Shown: positions 1 to 9,179 of the stretch, piece by piece
How positions within the stretch are numbered: the first letter of the stretch is position 1
How the letters are laid out: each line of letters starts with the position of its first letter
Assembly (NCBI GenBank): GCA_018825965.1
Contig: JAHKAA010000005.1
Coordinates: 20,394-84,393 of the forward strand
Reading direction: 5' to 3'
Origin: Gammaproteobacteria bacterium
GTDB taxonomy: Bacteria > Pseudomonadota > Gammaproteobacteria > Enterobacterales > Alteromonadaceae
DNA length: 64,000 nucleotides
The notes under the pieces: model-generated
Seen by the model: only the letters and a program-made list of their open reading frames with translations
Databases searched by the model: none
Told to the model about the DNA's origin: nothing
Translations under genes and position numbers: made by a program

Positions 1-199
1 AGCAACTTGGTTTTCCTTTCAGAAAGTCTGGTATCGCTGAATTTGTTTGGGCAAATAACTTTTCAGCATTCCAATTTGAGCAACCAATTTCTTGCATTAC
101 CAATGGTTGCTCCATGCGGTTATTTGAGTTCTCAACTGCATGGAGACTGTTAACCCCACTAATCATCACCAAACTTACGAATAACGATATTTCCTTCAT
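1..199 (-). CDS. Partial secreted protein of unknown function
   Basis: An open frame on the minus strand begins with ATG at 197-199 and runs off the left edge, giving 66 complete codons. An AAGGAAAC ribosome binding site lies just upstream of the ATG. The first 21 residues form a classic signal peptide (MKEIS, a hydrophobic core, then a LHA cleavage site), so the product is probably periplasmic or secreted. The mature part visible has two cysteines (residues 40 and 66) and no family I recognise. The base composition is AT-rich compared with the core genes to the right, fitting the accessory setting beside an integrase gene. Confidence 0.6.
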   Translation of the reverse strand, partial: MKEISLFVSLVMISGVNSLHAVENSNNRMEQPLVMQEIGCSNWNAEKLFAQTNSAIPDFLKGKPSC

Positions 200-829
200 T
201 TCAAGTTTCCTTTATGGGTTTGTTTTACCTTTTAAAGGAATTTACCCCCATTTTTTGTACTTTTAAAGGTCTTTATGTGAATTTTTAGTTAAAGTATGGT
301 GCTTTTTTTCACAAATCATTATAGGAATCGCTGTGCTTAGAGCTCTATCTAAGCGTTATGGCTTCAGAGATGTATCCAAAAACAGGATGACATTGGCTGC
401 TGAAAATAACCTGCATTTGGTTGGCGAGGTAGTGTTCAAAATTCCGTGTTATTTCATTTAAACAACTGACTCTCTTTGGTTTAGCTTTGCTGTAAAGGGT
501 GGATCAAAGTATCTCAGAAACCAAATCGGCCTTTGGCCCAAGACATTTTATCGAAATTGGTGTTGAATCAATCAAGCTATAAATTTAAAGGTTCACTCCT
601 ACAAGTACGGTACTCATTCTAGGTTTTGAACACTGTATGAACAGGCTTAAACTTTAAGTTTTGCGAAGTCGTTAGTCATAGCTCGCTTTCCTTCAGGTGT
701 ATCTTTGTAGATATGGGCTGTTTTCTTTATCAATGTCGAGGCTGAGCTTTAACCCAAGCTTCAAACTCTGAAACAGAAAACAGCAATCAACCATTGTTTG
801 GACCACCGTTAAGCGCTGGCTGGATAACA
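200..829. other. Gene-poor stretch upstream of the integrase, possible decayed coding sequence
   Basis: No convincing full gene is visible. A 42-codon frame (333-461, plus strand) has a GTG start behind TAGGAATC and ends after VFKIPCYFI. In another frame, about 40 stop-free codons end at 620 and read like a protein tail with a beta-strand-rich end (SLLQVRYSF). A short minus-strand remnant at about 725-775 (SVSEFEAWVK) has no start. These scraps look like remains of former genes rather than working ones; this is an inference. Confidence 0.3.
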
Positions 830-1711
830 ATGGCTAAGTTTGCAAAGCCACAAAAGCAAGCTGGAGCTGTTATGAAGCAGCTCCAGGGCACAGTGATTAA
901 ATCTGTACGTACTGTTAGTAACTTCGAGCAGGCGCTAACTCAGGTCGCTGAATACTGCCAACAGATGAAGTTGCCAAGCTTGCAGGCAATGAGCATTAAT
1001 GACGCGCTCACTTATCTTGAATTAAGGGGGCAGATAGTAGGGCAAAAAACGCTGGATATGGAGCGGCAAGCGATCCAGAAAATGTTGCAGCATGTCACCG
1101 GCACTTTGCCACTTGATAAAACACTTCCAGTTATCAAATCAGAGCATCAGCAAGTTCTGCTTTCCAGAGCTTATACATTACCGCAGGTTGAGCTTGTTGC
1201 TGGTCAGCAGAAAGACTCCAATTCACTAGCTACAAGAATTAGCCATGCCGCTGGGCTAAGGGCGCATGAGTTATTAACCTTAGTAAAGCCAACAGAACGG
1301 CCAGCAGATAAACGTCCATCAAACTCGGCTAAGTTCTCAGGCAGGGAAGGAATTATCTATACAGTGCAAGGGAAGGGCGGTTTAAAAAGGGAAGTGTTGA
1401 TCCCAGTGTCTTTGTCGCGTGAACTTGAAAAGTGCCGAAGATCAGCCCCTGCTACCGTTCAGGACAGAGGAATTAACTATTTAAGCCGCTACTTGCTAAC
1501 CGGAGGCCAGCCTTGGTCTAACTCATTCAGTGCAGCATCCAATAGGGCATTAAACTGGTCCAGAGGCGCGCACGGGCTTCGCCATAGTTATGCTCAGGAA
1601 AGAATGCATGAATTGCAGTATCTTGGTCTTACTAGGCTTTTGGCACTTGAAACTGTGTCGCAGGAAATGGGACATTTTCGGCCTGAGATTACGGAAACTT
1701 ACTTGAGATAA
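830..1711 (+). CDS. Tyrosine recombinase / integrase
   Basis: A 293-residue site-specific recombinase of the phage-integrase family. The C-terminal catalytic half carries the expected residues: an Arg in the GLRAHELLTL helix, the HGLRHSYAQ box (His-x-x-Arg), and MGHFRPEITETYLR, containing the second His and the tyrosine nucleophile at the extreme C-terminus. The N-terminal ~100 residues look like a SAM-like core-binding domain. A longer TTG start at 794 is possible, but ATG at 830 gives a more typical N-terminus (MAKFAKPQKQ). It points toward the tRNA-Ile2 gene about 470 bp away, so it probably mediates integration of an element at that tRNA. No partner excisionase is visible in the window. 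Confidence 0.85.
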   Translation: MAKFAKPQKQAGAVMKQLQGTVIKSVRTVSNFEQALTQVAEYCQQMKLPSLQAMSINDALTYLELRGQIVGQKTLDMERQAIQKMLQHVTGTLPLDKTLPVIKSEHQQVLLSRAYTLPQVELVAGQQKDSNSLATRISHAAGLRAHELLTLVKPTERPADKRPSNSAKFSGREGIIYTVQGKGGLKREVLIPVSLSRELEKCRRSAPATVQDRGINYLSRYLLTGGQPWSNSFSAASNRALNWSRGAHGLRHSYAQERMHELQYLGLTRLLALETVSQEMGHFRPEITETYLR

Positions 1712-1816
1712 CGATCTATTTCGTTAAGCGGTGAAAATAGCGTTGTTTAACGAGCCACTTAGGTCTTGAAAGAGCGTAAATTGATTGTGGTAATTCTCAA
1801 TAAAAGGAAATGCTCT

Positions 1817-2143
1817 ATGAACTTTTGTGCAATATTAGTATTTTTAGTTTCTCTGAAAATCGATAAAAAGAATTTCAGATTGTGCGCTCTGTTAGTTTTT
1901 ATCGTTAGTTTGCTCAGCCTATCTTTGCTTTACTTTGAGATCATTAAGCCCGCAAGAGAATTTATCTACGATTTAATACCTGCCTTGTTAGCAGGCGAAC
2001 TAGTTGCATTCGTTATTCTTGCATTATTAGCATATGTGATTTGGATCGCATCTAAAAGTCGGAGAGTTTTGCGTGAAGTCGCGACACTAGCCAAGTTGGC
2101 TTTTAGCGCTAAAAAGAATAGGATGTTGGTAGCACAGACTTAA
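1817..2143 (+). CDS. Small membrane protein of unknown function
   Basis: A 108-residue protein of no family I recognise. ATG at 1817 is preferred over an upstream start at 1766 because AAAAGGAAAT lies about 7 bases before it. Hydrophobic segments span roughly residues 3-14, 22-42 and 54-77, the last two clearly transmembrane, followed by a basic tail (SKSRRVLREV, SAKKNR). It lies between the integrase and the tRNA-Ile2 gene, in AT-rich sequence, so it is most likely island cargo rather than a core gene. Confidence 0.5.
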   Translation: MNFCAILVFLVSLKIDKKNFRLCALLVFIVSLLSLSLLYFEIIKPAREFIYDLIPALLAGELVAFVILALLAYVIWIASKSRRVLREVATLAKLAFSAKKNRMLVAQT

Positions 2144-2179
2144 AGTGGATCAGAAGAAGTAACGTAAGAGCTTGATAAA

Positions 2180-2256
2180 TGGTGGCCCCACCTGGACTTG
2201 AACCAGGGACCTGCCGATTATGAGTCGGATGCTCTAACCAACTGAGCTATAGGGCC
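2180..2256 (-). tRNA. ileX: tRNA-Ile2 (anticodon CAU, lysidine type)
   Basis: Read on the minus strand it folds as a 77-nt tRNA including an encoded CCA. The acceptor is GGCCCTA paired with TGGGGCC, the D stem is GCTC/GAGC, the anticodon loop is CTCATAA and the T stem is CCTGG/CCAGG. CAU could mean Met, but the GGCCC acceptor end and the location beside rpoD match the minor Ile tRNA (E. coli ileX also neighbours rpoD), in which C34 is changed to lysidine to read AUA. The 27-43 base pair is a T/C mismatch. Its 3' end faces the integrase gene and is a likely attachment site. Confidence 0.88.
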
Positions 2257-2313
2257 ATTTAAAATGTGCTTTAACTTAATGAGTCCAAGGGCTGAACTCT
2301 TTAAAGCGCAGGC

Positions 2314-2342
2314 AGTATAAGAAGTTTTTCTGCTGTTGTCAC
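2314..2342 (-). promoter_or_regulatory. Sigma70 promoter of tRNA-Ile2
   Basis: On the minus strand GTGACA (2342-2337) and TATACT (2319-2314) are separated by 17 bases, with TATACT about 58 bases before the tRNA. This is a good sigma70 match in the right place. Confidence 0.6.
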
Positions 2343-2404
2343 CGCTTCATGACATGCTCTTTGTACTGATTGCTGGTTTTTTATCCGCTTATTGTCAACT
2401 CCAA

Positions 2405-2427
2405 TAAAAAAGGCACCTTGCGGTGCC
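2405..2427 (-). terminator. Intrinsic terminator after rpoD
   Basis: GGCACC (2412-2417) pairs with GGTGCC (2422-2427) around a four-base loop. On the minus strand this is followed by a run of Ts. It lies 18 bp past the rpoD stop codon. Confidence 0.88.
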
Positions 2428-2444
2428 CTCTTATGAAGATAAAT

Positions 2445-4295
2445 CTACTCGTCGAGGAAGCTTTTTAATACTTCTGAACGGGAAGGGTGGCGCAGTTTAC
2501 GCAGCGCTTTGGCTTCGATTTGACGGATACGTTCCCGTGTGACGTCAAACTGTTTGCCTACTTCTTCCAGAGTATGGTCGGTATTCATATCGATACCAAA
2601 ACGCATACGCAGTACTTTTGCTTCACGGGCTGTTAAACCGGCCAACACTTCGTTGGTGGCGGCTTTTAAGCTTTCCATGGTGGCTGAGTCCAGCGGCGAT
2701 TCTGAAGAGCTGTCTTCGATAAAATCACCTAAATGCGAATCTTCATCGTCACCTATTGGTGTTTCCATGGAGATTGGCTCTTTGGCTATTTTCAGCACTT
2801 TACGGATCTTGTCTTCCGGCATGCCCATACGTTCGGACAATTCTTCCGGAGACGGCTCACGGCCCATTTCCTGCAACATCTGACGTGAAATACGGTTCAG
2901 TTTGTTGATGGTTTCAATCATATGCACAGGGATACGGATAGTACGGGCCTGGTCAGCGATTGAACGTGTGATAGCCTGACGGATCCACCATGTAGCATAA
3001 GTTGAAAACTTATAACCACGACGGTATTCGAACTTGTCGACAGCTTTCATCAAGCCGATGTTACCTTCCTGAATTAAATCAAGAAATTGTAAGCCACGGT
3101 TGGTGTACTTTTTCGCGATAGAAATAACCAGACGTAAGTTCGCCTCAACCATTTCTTTTTTCGCACGACGGGCCTTGGCTTCACCAATCGACATGCGACG
3201 GTTGATATCTTTAATTTTAAAGATCGAAAGGCCGGTCTCTTCTTCAATTTTTTTCAGCTTCTCAACGCTGCGGAACAAATCGTCACGCATCTCACCCAGC
3301 CTGGCTGAATAAGGTTTGCCTGCCGCAATTTCGGCGTCGATCCATGCCGTTGAGTTTTCGTTGCCGCTGAAAGACTTCATAAAGTTTTTCTTTGGCATTT
3401 TTGCGTACTCAACGCAGTTCTTCATCACAATACGTTCCTGGACGCGCACGCGGTCCATCATTTCACGCATGTTTTTGACCAGACGGTCGAACTGTTTTGG
3501 CACTAAACGGAAGCAACGGAACACTTCGCTCAGTTTTTCAATTTCTTCTTTGGTGGTCTGGTGTTCACGGCCGTTTTTGACGATAGAGCTACGGGTTACT
3601 TCGTACTGAGTACGGAGTTCACCAAACTTCTCGCGGGCCATTTCCGGATCCGGACCAGTGTCAGCCTCTTCGTCTGAGTCTTCTGACTCTTCGTCGTCAC
3701 CAGATATATCAGCGTCTTCATCGGCCAGTTCTTCTTCTGGCACATCAGAACCGATATGAGTGGCCGTTGGGGCCATATCATCCACTTCGTTTGGATCGAT
3801 AAATGCGGTGACAATGTCACTTAAGCGAATTTCTTCGGCTTCGAATTTATCCCACTGTTCTAACAGGTAGGTGATGGCTTCAGGGTATTCAGCCACAGAG
3901 GTCTGAACCTGATTGATACCATCTTCAATCCGTTTGGCGATGTCGATTTCGCCTTCACGGGTTAACAGCTCTACAGTGCCCATTTCGCGCATATACATGC
4001 GGACCGGATCTGTAGTGCGACCTAACTCTTTATCCACACTGACTAAAGCCTGAGCGGCTTCTTCTGCGGCGTCTTCATCCGGCGCAGCGTCAGTCATGAT
4101 CAGGTCATCGGCATCTGGTGCTGTTTCAAACACCTGAATACCCATGTCATTGATCATACGGATAATGTCTTCGATCTGATCGGAGTCAATAATATCTTGT
4201 GGAAGATGATCATTAACTTCAGCAAAGGTCAAATAACCTTGCTCTTTACCCTTTAAGATCAGGAGTTTTAGTTGCGACTGAGGATTATGCTCCAT
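2445..4295 (-). CDS. rpoD: RNA polymerase primary sigma factor RpoD (sigma70)
   Basis: The housekeeping sigma factor, 616 residues, close to E. coli RpoD (613). The start is set at [12 protein letters not shown] (ATG at 4293-4295), which matches the family N-terminus; a start seven codons earlier is unlikely. Visible in order: region 1.1, region 1.2 ([11 protein letters not shown]), a long non-conserved acidic insert (around residues 190-215, rich in D/E), regions 2.1-2.4 (core-binding and -10 recognition, [15 protein letters not shown]), region 3, and region 4.2 ([18 protein letters not shown]) for -35 recognition. It is the last gene of the macromolecular synthesis operon rpsU-yqeY-dnaG-rpoD and ends in a strong terminator. 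Confidence 0.98.
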   Translation of the reverse strand: MEHNPQSQLKLLILKGKEQGYLTFAEVNDHLPQDIIDSDQIEDIIRMINDMGIQVFETAPDADDLIMTDAAPDEDAAEEAAQALVSVDKELGRTTDPVRMYMREMGTVELLTREGEIDIAKRIEDGINQVQTSVAEYPEAITYLLEQWDKFEAEEIRLSDIVTAFIDPNEVDDMAPTATHIGSDVPEEELADEDADISGDDEESEDSDEEADTGPDPEMAREKFGELRTQYEVTRSSIVKNGREHQTTKEEIEKLSEVFRCFRLVPKQFDRLVKNMREMMDRVRVQERIVMKNCVEYAKMPKKNFMKSFSGNENSTAWIDAEIAAGKPYSARLGEMRDDLFRSVEKLKKIEEETGLSIFKIKDINRRMSIGEAKARRAKKEMVEANLRLVISIAKKYTNRGLQFLDLIQEGNIGLMKAVDKFEYRRGYKFSTYATWWIRQAITRSIADQARTIRIPVHMIETINKLNRISRQMLQEMGREPSPEELSERMGMPEDKIRKVLKIAKEPISMETPIGDDEDSHLGDFIEDSSSESPLDSATMESLKAATNEVLAGLTAREAKVLRMRFGIDMNTDHTLEEVGKQFDVTRERIRQIEAKALRKLRHPSRSEVLKSFLDE

Positions 4296-4355
4296 AGAGG
4301 CTGTTCTTCCACCCAAATAGTTAGTTCAAAAATGCGAATTAGCGATTATAACAAA

Positions 4356-4379
4356 GCGCGGCTTTTCTAGCCACCGCGC
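4356..4379 (-). other. Stem-loop in the dnaG-rpoD spacer
   Basis: GCGCGG (4356-4361) and CCGCGC (4374-4379) can pair, with an additional GGC/GCC pairing inside. There is no T-run, so it is not a terminator. In E. coli the dnaG-rpoD spacer is an RNase E processing region, and this stem may mark a similar mRNA processing point, which is an inference. Confidence 0.4.
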
Positions 4380-4398
4380 AATGACGGCTTACTCACGG

Positions 4399-6123
4399 TT
4401 ATTTGCTTTTAAAAGCTTTTAACAGCAACACAAATTCGTGTTTCTCCGCCGTGGTCAGTTGCTGCAATGTATCTTTGCGTTGCAATTCTTCCAGACGTTG
4501 GCCCAGATACTGATCTTCTATAGATCTGAATGTATCCAGAAATTCTTTGGTTAACTGCTCTTCGGCAACCTGATGGTCCCATAAAGCCAGTTTTACCAGT
4601 ATGTTGTATTCGGGCGTATCGCGCCAATGCTCCAGCAATTGAGCTGTGGTCAGCTCAGGCTGAGCTAATAAAGTGTCCTGTATGGTCAGTAACAACTGAA
4701 TACCAGGTAAATTCGCTTGCGCCAGTTCAGGAGCCAGTGGCATCACTTTGGCGAGCGCAGGGTATTGCAATAACAATGCTATAGCCCGGCGCATCGGCGT
4801 AATTTTTGTGGTCGCAGGAGCTTTGCTCTGCACCTTAGTCTGGCTTCTGGCCGCCGTATTGTGCTGCGACGATTTACCAACCAGCGATCCCAGGGTTTCA
4901 AACAAGGCATCGCGGTAAAATTCACTTGGAATTTGTTTAATCAGCTCGTTACCTTTGACCCATAAAGCGGATTTTCCGGCGTCGCTTTTTAAATCTAACT
5001 CTTTGGCCAGATGGTCAAATAAATACTGACCTAAAGGCATGGCCTGTTCCAGACGGTTTAAAAAGGCGTCTTTGCCTTCTTTTTGCACCAGCGAGTCAGG
5101 GTCTTCGCCGTCCGGTAAAAATACAAAATTCAGTTCAACGCCATCTTTTAAATGCGGTAAAGCACTTTGTAAAGCACGCCATGCGGCGTCGCGGCCAGCT
5201 CTGTCGCCGTCATAACAACAAGTGACAGTGCTGGTCAGGCGGAATAACGTATGCATATGATCTGGGGTCGTGGCAGTGCCTAAACAAGCCACCGCAAAAG
5301 ATATTCCTTGCTCAGCCAGTCCAACCACATCCATATAACCTTCAACAATCAGCACACGATTCAGCCGATCCTGGCTTTGTCTGGCTTCGTATAAGCCATA
5401 AAGTTCACGGCCTTTGTGGAAAAGCCGGGTCTCAGGAGAGTTTAGATACTTTGGCGTACCTTCACCTATCACCCTGCCGCCAAAACCTATCACTCTGCCG
5501 CGTTTATCCCTGATGGGAAACATTAAACGGTCGCGGAAAAAATCGTATTCACGGCCCTGCTCATTACGGCTTATCAATTTAATTTCGAATAACTGATCGC
5601 GCGCTGAACGTGAAACACCTAACTGCTTTAAGACAAAATCCCAGCTGTCAGGTGCGTAGCCTATGCCGTATTTTGTTGCTGTGGCCTCTGAAATACCACG
5701 TTTCTGTAAATAAGTGGCAGCGTGAACCTGCTGCTTCAGCTGTTGCTGATACAAATCTGCCGCTTTTTGCATCTGGCTGTAGTCGTCGGCCTGAGCCTGC
5801 GGATACTGCTTACCACTGCCTTGTTCGCGTGGTATCTCTAAATGATGCTGCTTCGCCAGTTCTTCAATGGCTTCTACAAATTCAAGCTGTTCGTACGCCA
5901 TCATAAAACTGATGGCATTGCCGTGAGCGCCACAACCAAAGCAATGGTAAAACTGTTTGTCGCTACTTACGGTAAAAGAAGGGGATTTTTCGTTATGGAA
6001 AGGGCAACAAGCCTGGTAATTCTTACCGGCCTTTTTTAACGGAACTCTGTGATCGATCAGTTCCACTATATCTGTACGAGCTAATAAGTCGTCGATAAAG
6101 TGTCTGGGGATTTGTCCTGCCAC
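4399..6123 (-). CDS. dnaG: DNA primase DnaG
   Basis: Synthesises RNA primers for replication together with the DnaB helicase. 574 residues, the normal length. The N-terminal CHC2 zinc domain is complete (C40, H43, C61, C64). The TOPRIM catalytic core has the expected acidic motifs (VEGYMDV and YDGDRAGRDAA). The C-terminal ~150 residues correspond to the DnaB-interacting domain. It is third in the rpsU-yqeY-dnaG-rpoD operon. A terminator-like hairpin lies between yqeY and dnaG, the arrangement that keeps primase levels low relative to S21 in E. coli. Confidence 0.97.
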   Translation of the reverse strand: MAGQIPRHFIDDLLARTDIVELIDHRVPLKKAGKNYQACCPFHNEKSPSFTVSSDKQFYHCFGCGAHGNAISFMMAYEQLEFVEAIEELAKQHHLEIPREQGSGKQYPQAQADDYSQMQKAADLYQQQLKQQVHAATYLQKRGISEATATKYGIGYAPDSWDFVLKQLGVSRSARDQLFEIKLISRNEQGREYDFFRDRLMFPIRDKRGRVIGFGGRVIGEGTPKYLNSPETRLFHKGRELYGLYEARQSQDRLNRVLIVEGYMDVVGLAEQGISFAVACLGTATTPDHMHTLFRLTSTVTCCYDGDRAGRDAAWRALQSALPHLKDGVELNFVFLPDGEDPDSLVQKEGKDAFLNRLEQAMPLGQYLFDHLAKELDLKSDAGKSALWVKGNELIKQIPSEFYRDALFETLGSLVGKSSQHNTAARSQTKVQSKAPATTKITPMRRAIALLLQYPALAKVMPLAPELAQANLPGIQLLLTIQDTLLAQPELTTAQLLEHWRDTPEYNILVKLALWDHQVAEEQLTKEFLDTFRSIEDQYLGQRLEELQRKDTLQQLTTAEKHEFVLLLKAFKSK

Positions 6124-6144
6124 CTTTTTCCTTTTTACTTGTAT

Positions 6145-6177
6145 TCAGAAAAAGACAAGCCGTGCTAAGGGCACGGC
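6145..6177 (-). terminator. Internal (attenuating) terminator between yqeY and dnaG
   Basis: GCCGTGC (6159-6165) pairs with GCACGGC (6171-6177). On the minus strand the stem is followed by TTGTC and five Ts. It sits inside the operon between yqeY and dnaG. E. coli has a partial terminator in the equivalent place (between rpsU and dnaG) that lowers dnaG expression, so the same role is likely. Confidence 0.7.
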
Positions 6178-6199
6178 GTGCAGTAGTTCAGCTAGAAGC

Positions 6200-6643
6200 T
6201 TAACTCAAACGAGCTTTAATAACCTGACTTAAAACGGCCATATCAGTACGGCCTTGAACCTGTGGCTTTAAGTAGGCCATAACTTTCGCCATGTCCTGCA
6301 TTCCAGAGGCTGCAACAGCAGTAATAGCATGTTGCACTAAATCATCCAGCTCAGCCTGAGATAAGGCTTGTGGCAAAAACTGTTCTACGATTACGATTTC
6401 TGCTAATTCAATATCAGCTAAATCTTGCCGACCTGCTGCACTGTACTGACTGGCAGATTCTTTACGCTGTTTTACCATTTTGGTAAGTACAGGAAGAATA
6501 TTGGTGTCATCAGGCACCATCTGCAAGTCAATTTGACGTTGTTTGATTTCAGCTAAAGCTAAACGAATAGTGCCGAGACGCAATTTGTCTTTGGCACGCA
6601 TTGCGTCTTTTTGGGCTTCTTGCAGCTGTTCTAACAATGCCAT
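6200..6643 (-). CDS. yqeY: GatB/YqeY domain protein YqeY
   Basis: A 147-residue stand-alone YqeY domain, all-helical and related to the C-terminal tRNA-binding part of GatB. Recognisable features are the N-terminal MALLEQLQEAQKDAMRAKDK helix, the MVKQRKESASQY segment and the C-terminal QVQGRTDMAVLSQVIKARL motif (glycine-arginine-x-D). Its molecular role is not established; involvement in tRNA-related functions is proposed from the GatB relationship. It lies 16 bp after rpsU and before dnaG in the macromolecular synthesis operon, an arrangement frequent in marine gammaproteobacteria. Confidence 0.9.
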   Translation of the reverse strand: MALLEQLQEAQKDAMRAKDKLRLGTIRLALAEIKQRQIDLQMVPDDTNILPVLTKMVKQRKESASQYSAAGRQDLADIELAEIVIVEQFLPQALSQAELDDLVQHAITAVAASGMQDMAKVMAYLKPQVQGRTDMAVLSQVIKARLS

Positions 6644-6659
6644 AGGTCAGGCAATAATC

Positions 6660-6875
6660 TTAGTAAAGCTTGATGCGACGAGCGTTTTCGCGAGAAAGCT
6701 TTTTCATGTGACGCTTAACAGCGGCAGCTTTCTTACGCTTACGAACCCAAGTTGGCTTCTCGAAAAACTCTTTAGAGCGTACATCAGCTAATACGCCAGC
6801 TTTTTCACAAGAGCGCTTGAAACGACGTAAAGCTACGTCAAATGGTTCGTTTTCTTTTACTTTAACAACAGGCAT
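6660..6875 (-). CDS. rpsU: Small ribosomal subunit protein S21
   Basis: A 71-residue, highly basic protein matching S21 along its whole length ([21 protein letters not shown], then a lysine/arginine-rich tail ending ARRIKLY). It is part of the 30S subunit and helps base pairing between the 16S 3' end and the Shine-Dalgarno sequence. It is the promoter-proximal gene of rpsU-yqeY-dnaG-rpoD and is divergent from tsaD, which is the conserved gammaproteobacterial layout. Confidence 0.98.
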   Translation of the reverse strand: MPVVKVKENEPFDVALRRFKRSCEKAGVLADVRSKEFFEKPTWVRKRKKAAAVKRHMKKLSRENARRIKLY

Positions 6876-7044
6876 TAAATTCTCACCTCGGTCAACTCTG
6901 GTTAGTGTCTAACCAATACGATTAAAAATGGTGCGGCATTTTACTCAAAAGCCAGCCCCAATGTAAAGCAATAAGTGTTGTACTGGTGATGATGCTCAGA
7001 TCTCAGTACAATTCGCCGCGTAGCATATAGGTAAGGGGAGTAAA

Positions 7045-8058
7045 ATGCGAGTACTTGGCATAGAAACATCGTGTGATGAAACAGGCATCGCTGTGTACGA
7101 TGAAGAGCGGGGTCTGTTAAGTCATGTGTTATACAGCCAGATCCCTTTGCATGCAGATTATGGTGGTGTAGTGCCTGAACTGGCTTCACGGGACCATATC
7201 CGTAAAACTTTGCCGCTTATACAACAAGCGTTAAAGGAAGCGGGTTGCGAGGCGTCTGACATAGACGGTGTGGCTTATACAGCAGGCCCTGGTTTAGCCG
7301 GCGCTTTGTTAGTGGGCGCTTCGATAGGCCGCAGTTTAGCTTTTGCCTGGGGCAAACCAGCACTTGCAGTGCATCATATGGAAGGCCATTTATTAGCACC
7401 TATGCTGGAAGAAAACCCACCGGAGTTTCCTTTTATTGCGTTATTGGTATCAGGCGGTCATACCCAGTTAGTGCGGGTAGATGGCATAGGTCAGTATCAG
7501 TTATTGGGTGAATCTGTCGATGATGCCGCAGGTGAAGCTTTTGATAAAACAGCCAAATTAATGGGGCTGGACTATCCGGGCGGGCCTTTGCTTGCCAAAT
7601 TAGCGACTCAGGGGCAGGCCGATAAATATGCCTTTCCGCGCCCTATGACAGACAGACCCGGCTTAAATTTCAGTTTCAGTGGTTTAAAAACGGCTGCTGC
7701 TAATGTGATTGCCGCCGAAGGCAAAAGCCCGGAAGTGCAAGCGAATATAGCAGCGTCATTTCAGCAGGCCGTGGTCGATACTTTGGTATTAAAATGTCGT
7801 CGTGCTTTAAAAGAGCAGCGCTTAAAACGTTTAGTAGTGGCAGGTGGTGTTAGCGCTAATACCTCGTTACGTGAACAACTGGAAGTGTTACTGAAAAGCT
7901 TAAAAGGCGAAGTCTATTACCCACGCAAAGAATTTTGCACCGACAATGGCGCTATGATTGCTTTTGCAGGTTTTCAGCGTTTAAGAGCAGGGCAGCAGCA
8001 GGATTTAACTATAGGTGTGACACCACGTTGGCCTATGGAGCAATTACCTGCTCTTTAA
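7045..8058 (+). CDS. tsaD: tRNA N6-threonylcarbamoyladenosine synthase subunit TsaD
   Basis: Transfers the threonylcarbamoyl group from TC-AMP to A37 of ANN-decoding tRNAs, in complex with TsaB and TsaE. 337 residues, typical length. Visible motifs: the ASKHA N-terminus [13 protein letters not shown], the metal-binding HMEGH around residue 111, [10 protein letters not shown], and the C-terminal [12 protein letters not shown] with the late metal-ligand Asp (CTDNGAMIA). The start is supported by AAGGGGAG five bases before the ATG. It is transcribed away from rpsU. Confidence 0.97.
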   Translation: MRVLGIETSCDETGIAVYDEERGLLSHVLYSQIPLHADYGGVVPELASRDHIRKTLPLIQQALKEAGCEASDIDGVAYTAGPGLAGALLVGASIGRSLAFAWGKPALAVHHMEGHLLAPMLEENPPEFPFIALLVSGGHTQLVRVDGIGQYQLLGESVDDAAGEAFDKTAKLMGLDYPGGPLLAKLATQGQADKYAFPRPMTDRPGLNFSFSGLKTAAANVIAAEGKSPEVQANIAASFQQAVVDTLVLKCRRALKEQRLKRLVVAGGVSANTSLREQLEVLLKSLKGEVYYPRKEFCTDNGAMIAFAGFQRLRAGQQQDLTIGVTPRWPMEQLPAL

Positions 8059-8065
8059 TTCAGCT

Positions 8066-8689
8066 TTATTCCTGGTCGGGATCCTGAGGTTTGGTTTTGC
8101 GGTTTTTATGCCAGACCTTAGTTTCCTGATTATTCCAGAGCCGGATAATATTGTCTTTGTGACGGATAATAATCAAAAGGCTCAGCATAGACACAGGTAT
8201 GGTATACAAAGGTTTGATAAACCAGGTGAAAATAGGCGCAAGTGCCACAGTGACAATAGCAGCCAGCGACGAATAGCCTGTAGCCCCTATCAGCATCATC
8301 CAGGTAGAAATCAGTAAACCTGCTAAATCCAGTCCTATAGGCATCATGCTGCCAAAAGCTGTGGCTACTGCTTTACCGCCTTTAAAACCAAAAAACACCG
8401 GGAATATATGGCCTAAACAGGCACAAACCGCAATCATGCCCAGATAAAAGGCTTCTATGCCTAAAAAATAAGAACCCCAAACCGGAATAGTGCCTTTGAG
8501 TACATCAAACACCAGCACCAATGACGCGGGGAAAGCGCCGCCTAAACGTAATACGTTGGTGGCGCCCGGATTACCTGAACCATGAGTGCGTGGATCGGGC
8601 AGCCTGAATAGTTGACTGACCAGAATGGCAGACGAGATTGAGCCGCTTAGATAAGCGAGCAGCATCAAAATCGCTATGGTCACTGTCAT
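8066..8689 (-). CDS. plsY: Acyl-phosphate glycerol-3-phosphate acyltransferase PlsY
   Basis: An inner-membrane enzyme that acylates glycerol-3-phosphate using acyl-phosphate, the first step in phospholipid synthesis. 207 residues with five predicted membrane helices. The family motifs are present: GSGNPGATN (residues ~37-45), the glycine-rich [10 protein letters not shown], and a third loop after the fourth helix. The C-terminal tail is charged ([13 protein letters not shown]). It is convergent with tsaD (7-bp gap) and divergent from folB, as in many gammaproteobacteria. Confidence 0.95.
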   Translation of the reverse strand: MTVTIAILMLLAYLSGSISSAILVSQLFRLPDPRTHGSGNPGATNVLRLGGAFPASLVLVFDVLKGTIPVWGSYFLGIEAFYLGMIAVCACLGHIFPVFFGFKGGKAVATAFGSMMPIGLDLAGLLISTWMMLIGATGYSSLAAIVTVALAPIFTWFIKPLYTIPVSMLSLLIIIRHKDNIIRLWNNQETKVWHKNRKTKPQDPDQE

Positions 8690-8825
8690 GGATTAAGGTT
8701 CCTCAGTCCGGCAAAGTAGGCTAAAATCGGCCTCTGTCTACAAGGCGTTCAGAATATAGGCTTTTTTAATTTTTGCCTATCCGACCAGCCTACCTGAAAC
8801 AAGTCTTTAACAAAAGCGGAAATCT

Positions 8826-9179
8826 ATGACGGATATAGTTTTTATCAGGCAATTTAAAGTCCAGACGGTGATAGGTGTGTATGACTGGGAAAAAGCTATA
8901 CAGCAGACACTGGAATTTGATTTAGAGCTCGCAACAGATATCCGCCAGGCCGCTGCCACTGACGATTTGCAATACACCCTGGATTACAGCGCCGTTTGTA
9001 CTGCCATAGCAGAGCTTTGTCAGCAACCTCACGAACTGATTGAAACTGTGGCTGAAAAAGTGGCAGCTATGGTACTGGAAAAATTCCCAACTAAAGCCGT
9101 GAAAGTGACTATCGGCAAGCCTGCAGCAGTGCCGGCAGCAGCTTGTGTTGGCGTATCTATATCGCGTGGAAACTGGTAA
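8826..9179 (+). CDS. folB: Dihydroneopterin aldolase FolB
   Basis: Cleaves 7,8-dihydroneopterin to 6-hydroxymethyl-dihydropterin and glycolaldehyde in folate synthesis; it may also act as epimerase as in E. coli. 117 residues, full length. The family features IGVYDWE (start of the pterin-binding fold), the central TLDYSAVC and the C-terminal VTIGKPAAVP are visible. Its TAA stop overlaps the folK ATG (TAATG), so the two folate genes are translationally coupled. Confidence 0.95.
   Translation: MTDIVFIRQFKVQTVIGVYDWEKAIQQTLEFDLELATDIRQAAATDDLQYTLDYSAVCTAIAELCQQPHELIETVAEKVAAMVLEKFPTKAVKVTIGKPAAVPAAACVGVSISRGNW

Noticed and set aside
2180..2256. Elongator tRNA-Met
   Set aside because: The CAU anticodon alone allows it, but the GGCCC acceptor stem and the position beside rpoD match tRNA-Ile2.
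3596..3820. 74-codon frame inside rpoD
   Set aside because: A shifted-frame reading of the acidic RpoD insert, without independent start signals.
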